From Ruminococcus sp. JC304 (GTDB taxonomy: Bacteria; Bacillota; Clostridia; Lachnospirales; Lachnospiraceae): DNA of 64,000 bases. Below, in pieces: positions 63,829 through 64,000 of this stretch. Below the pieces are notes generated by a model. That model worked only from the letters and a program-made list of their open reading frames with translations. It made no database searches and had not been told where the DNA came from. Position 1 is the first letter of the stretch, and each line of letters starts with the position of its first letter. The DNA lies in contig HE978651.1 of assembly GCA_000285855.2 (NCBI GenBank), positions 2,330,297 through 2,394,296 on the forward strand, given 5' to 3'. The position numbers and the translations under genes were made by a program.

Positions 63829-63881
63829 GGGGAGCTGTTGCACAGATTATCATTGAGGATAACAGAAAGTGCAGCAGCCCC
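63829..63881 (+). promoter_or_regulatory. structured leader hairpin before the TrkA-like gene
   Basis: GGGG and CTGTTGCAC pair with GTGCAGCAG and CCCC (13 pairs with a 2-nt bulge). The loop contains a second stem TTATC/GATAA. It ends 14 nt before the ribosome site GGAGG. It does not match a riboswitch class I can recognise. Confidence 0.6.
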
Positions 63882-63903
63882 TTGACTATCTTTTGGAGGA
63901 ATT

Positions 63904-64000
63904 ATGCAGATTATTATTGTTGGGTGTGGAAAGGTCGGCCGAACTCTTGCCGAGCAGCTACAGGAAGAAGAATCCGATATAACTCTTATTGATGTCTCTG
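63904..64000 (+). CDS. trkA: TrkA-type potassium uptake protein, N-terminal domain (cut by window edge)
   Basis: Starts at an ATG after TTGGAGG; 32 residues are visible, beginning MQIIIVGCGKVGRTLAEQL, a Rossmann NAD-binding loop (GCGKVG) followed by SDITLIDVS. This is typical of TrkA/KtrA regulatory subunits of potassium channels. Only the first strand-helix-strand is present, so other RCK-domain proteins are possible. Confidence 0.75.
   Translation, partial: MQIIIVGCGKVGRTLAEQLQEEESDITLIDVS

Larger units (their letters stand above)
63582..63903. other. intergenic region between cotJA and the TrkA-like gene
   Basis: It contains the cotJ control region, a repeat copy (63688-63715), the potassium-gene promoter and a long leader hairpin. 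No protein gene is seen. Confidence 0.6.

Noticed and set aside
1-64000. CRISPR arrays, tRNA or rRNA genes, prophage
   Set aside because: No regularly spaced direct repeats, no tRNA-like or rRNA sequence and no phage structural or integrase genes were seen; the only tyrosine recombinase is XerD.

Overview
The window looks like chromosome of a spore-forming, Gram-positive member of the Clostridia, most likely a Blautia-like Lachnospiraceae. The evidence is spo0A, spoIVB, the complete spoIIIAA-AH operon, spoIIM and cotJABC, AGGAGG ribosome sites, sigma-A promoters with 17-bp spacers, moderately AT-rich coding sequence and Firmicutes gene order. The genus is inferred from gene content, not from a marker gene. 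No tRNA, rRNA, CRISPR array, prophage or intact insertion sequence was seen.

Layout. 1-8.4 kb: minus-strand central metabolism with gpmI (cut by the left edge), hom, rlmD, tpiA, pgk and gap, plus a small membrane protein, an XRE regulator and an acetyltransferase. 8.4-16.6 kb: a PHP phosphatase and a P-type ATPase (tail to tail), the iscR-iscS-iscU iron-sulfur operon, then a SpoVB-like flippase and DAHP synthase on the plus strand. 16.7-46.5 kb: one long minus-strand housekeeping and sporulation run. In transcription order it reads gltX, SF1 helicase, phosphopantetheinyl transferase, a membrane-anchored protein of unknown function, spoIIIAA-AH, prfC, asp23, nusB, xseA, xseB, ispA, dxs, tlyA, nadK, argR, recN (frameshifted), spoIVB, spo0A, glgA, recA, recX, rny, spoIIM, xerD. 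46.6-47.3 kb: a gene-free repeat island. 47.3-56.3 kb: the type II fatty-acid operon acpP, fabD, fabG, fabF, accB, fabZ, accC and a fused accD-accA, preceded by an FtsW/SpoVE-type protein. 56.4-62.4 kb: a TetR-controlled export module with an MMPL transporter and a very large secreted heptad-repeat protein that is split by a frameshift. 62.4-63.6 kb: cotJC, cotJB and cotJA. 63.9 kb: the start of a TrkA-type potassium gene behind a strong leader hairpin.

How the genes work together. Many neighbours overlap by 4-26 bp (xseA/xseB/ispA, nusB/xseA, dxs/tlyA, spoIIIAE/AD), which suggests translational coupling. The glycolytic genes gap, pgk and tpiA are ordered for co-expression, with an internal terminator after gap. 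The acpP promoter carries a perfect FabT-like palindrome, with a degenerate copy before fabD. The recA promoter carries a LexA (SOS) box. The TetR/MMPL intergenic region carries three copies of a 13-bp palindrome.

Most unusual observations: the repeat island, in which two 211-214 bp hairpin elements share a 79-nt core (70/79 identical) but have unrelated self-complementary arms; a MITE-like 163-bp element with a 6-bp direct repeat, and its 48-bp relic forming the end of rlmD; two single-base frameshifts (recN and the heptad-repeat protein) that each look like one missing A; the accDA fusion; and structured leaders before gltX and trkA.
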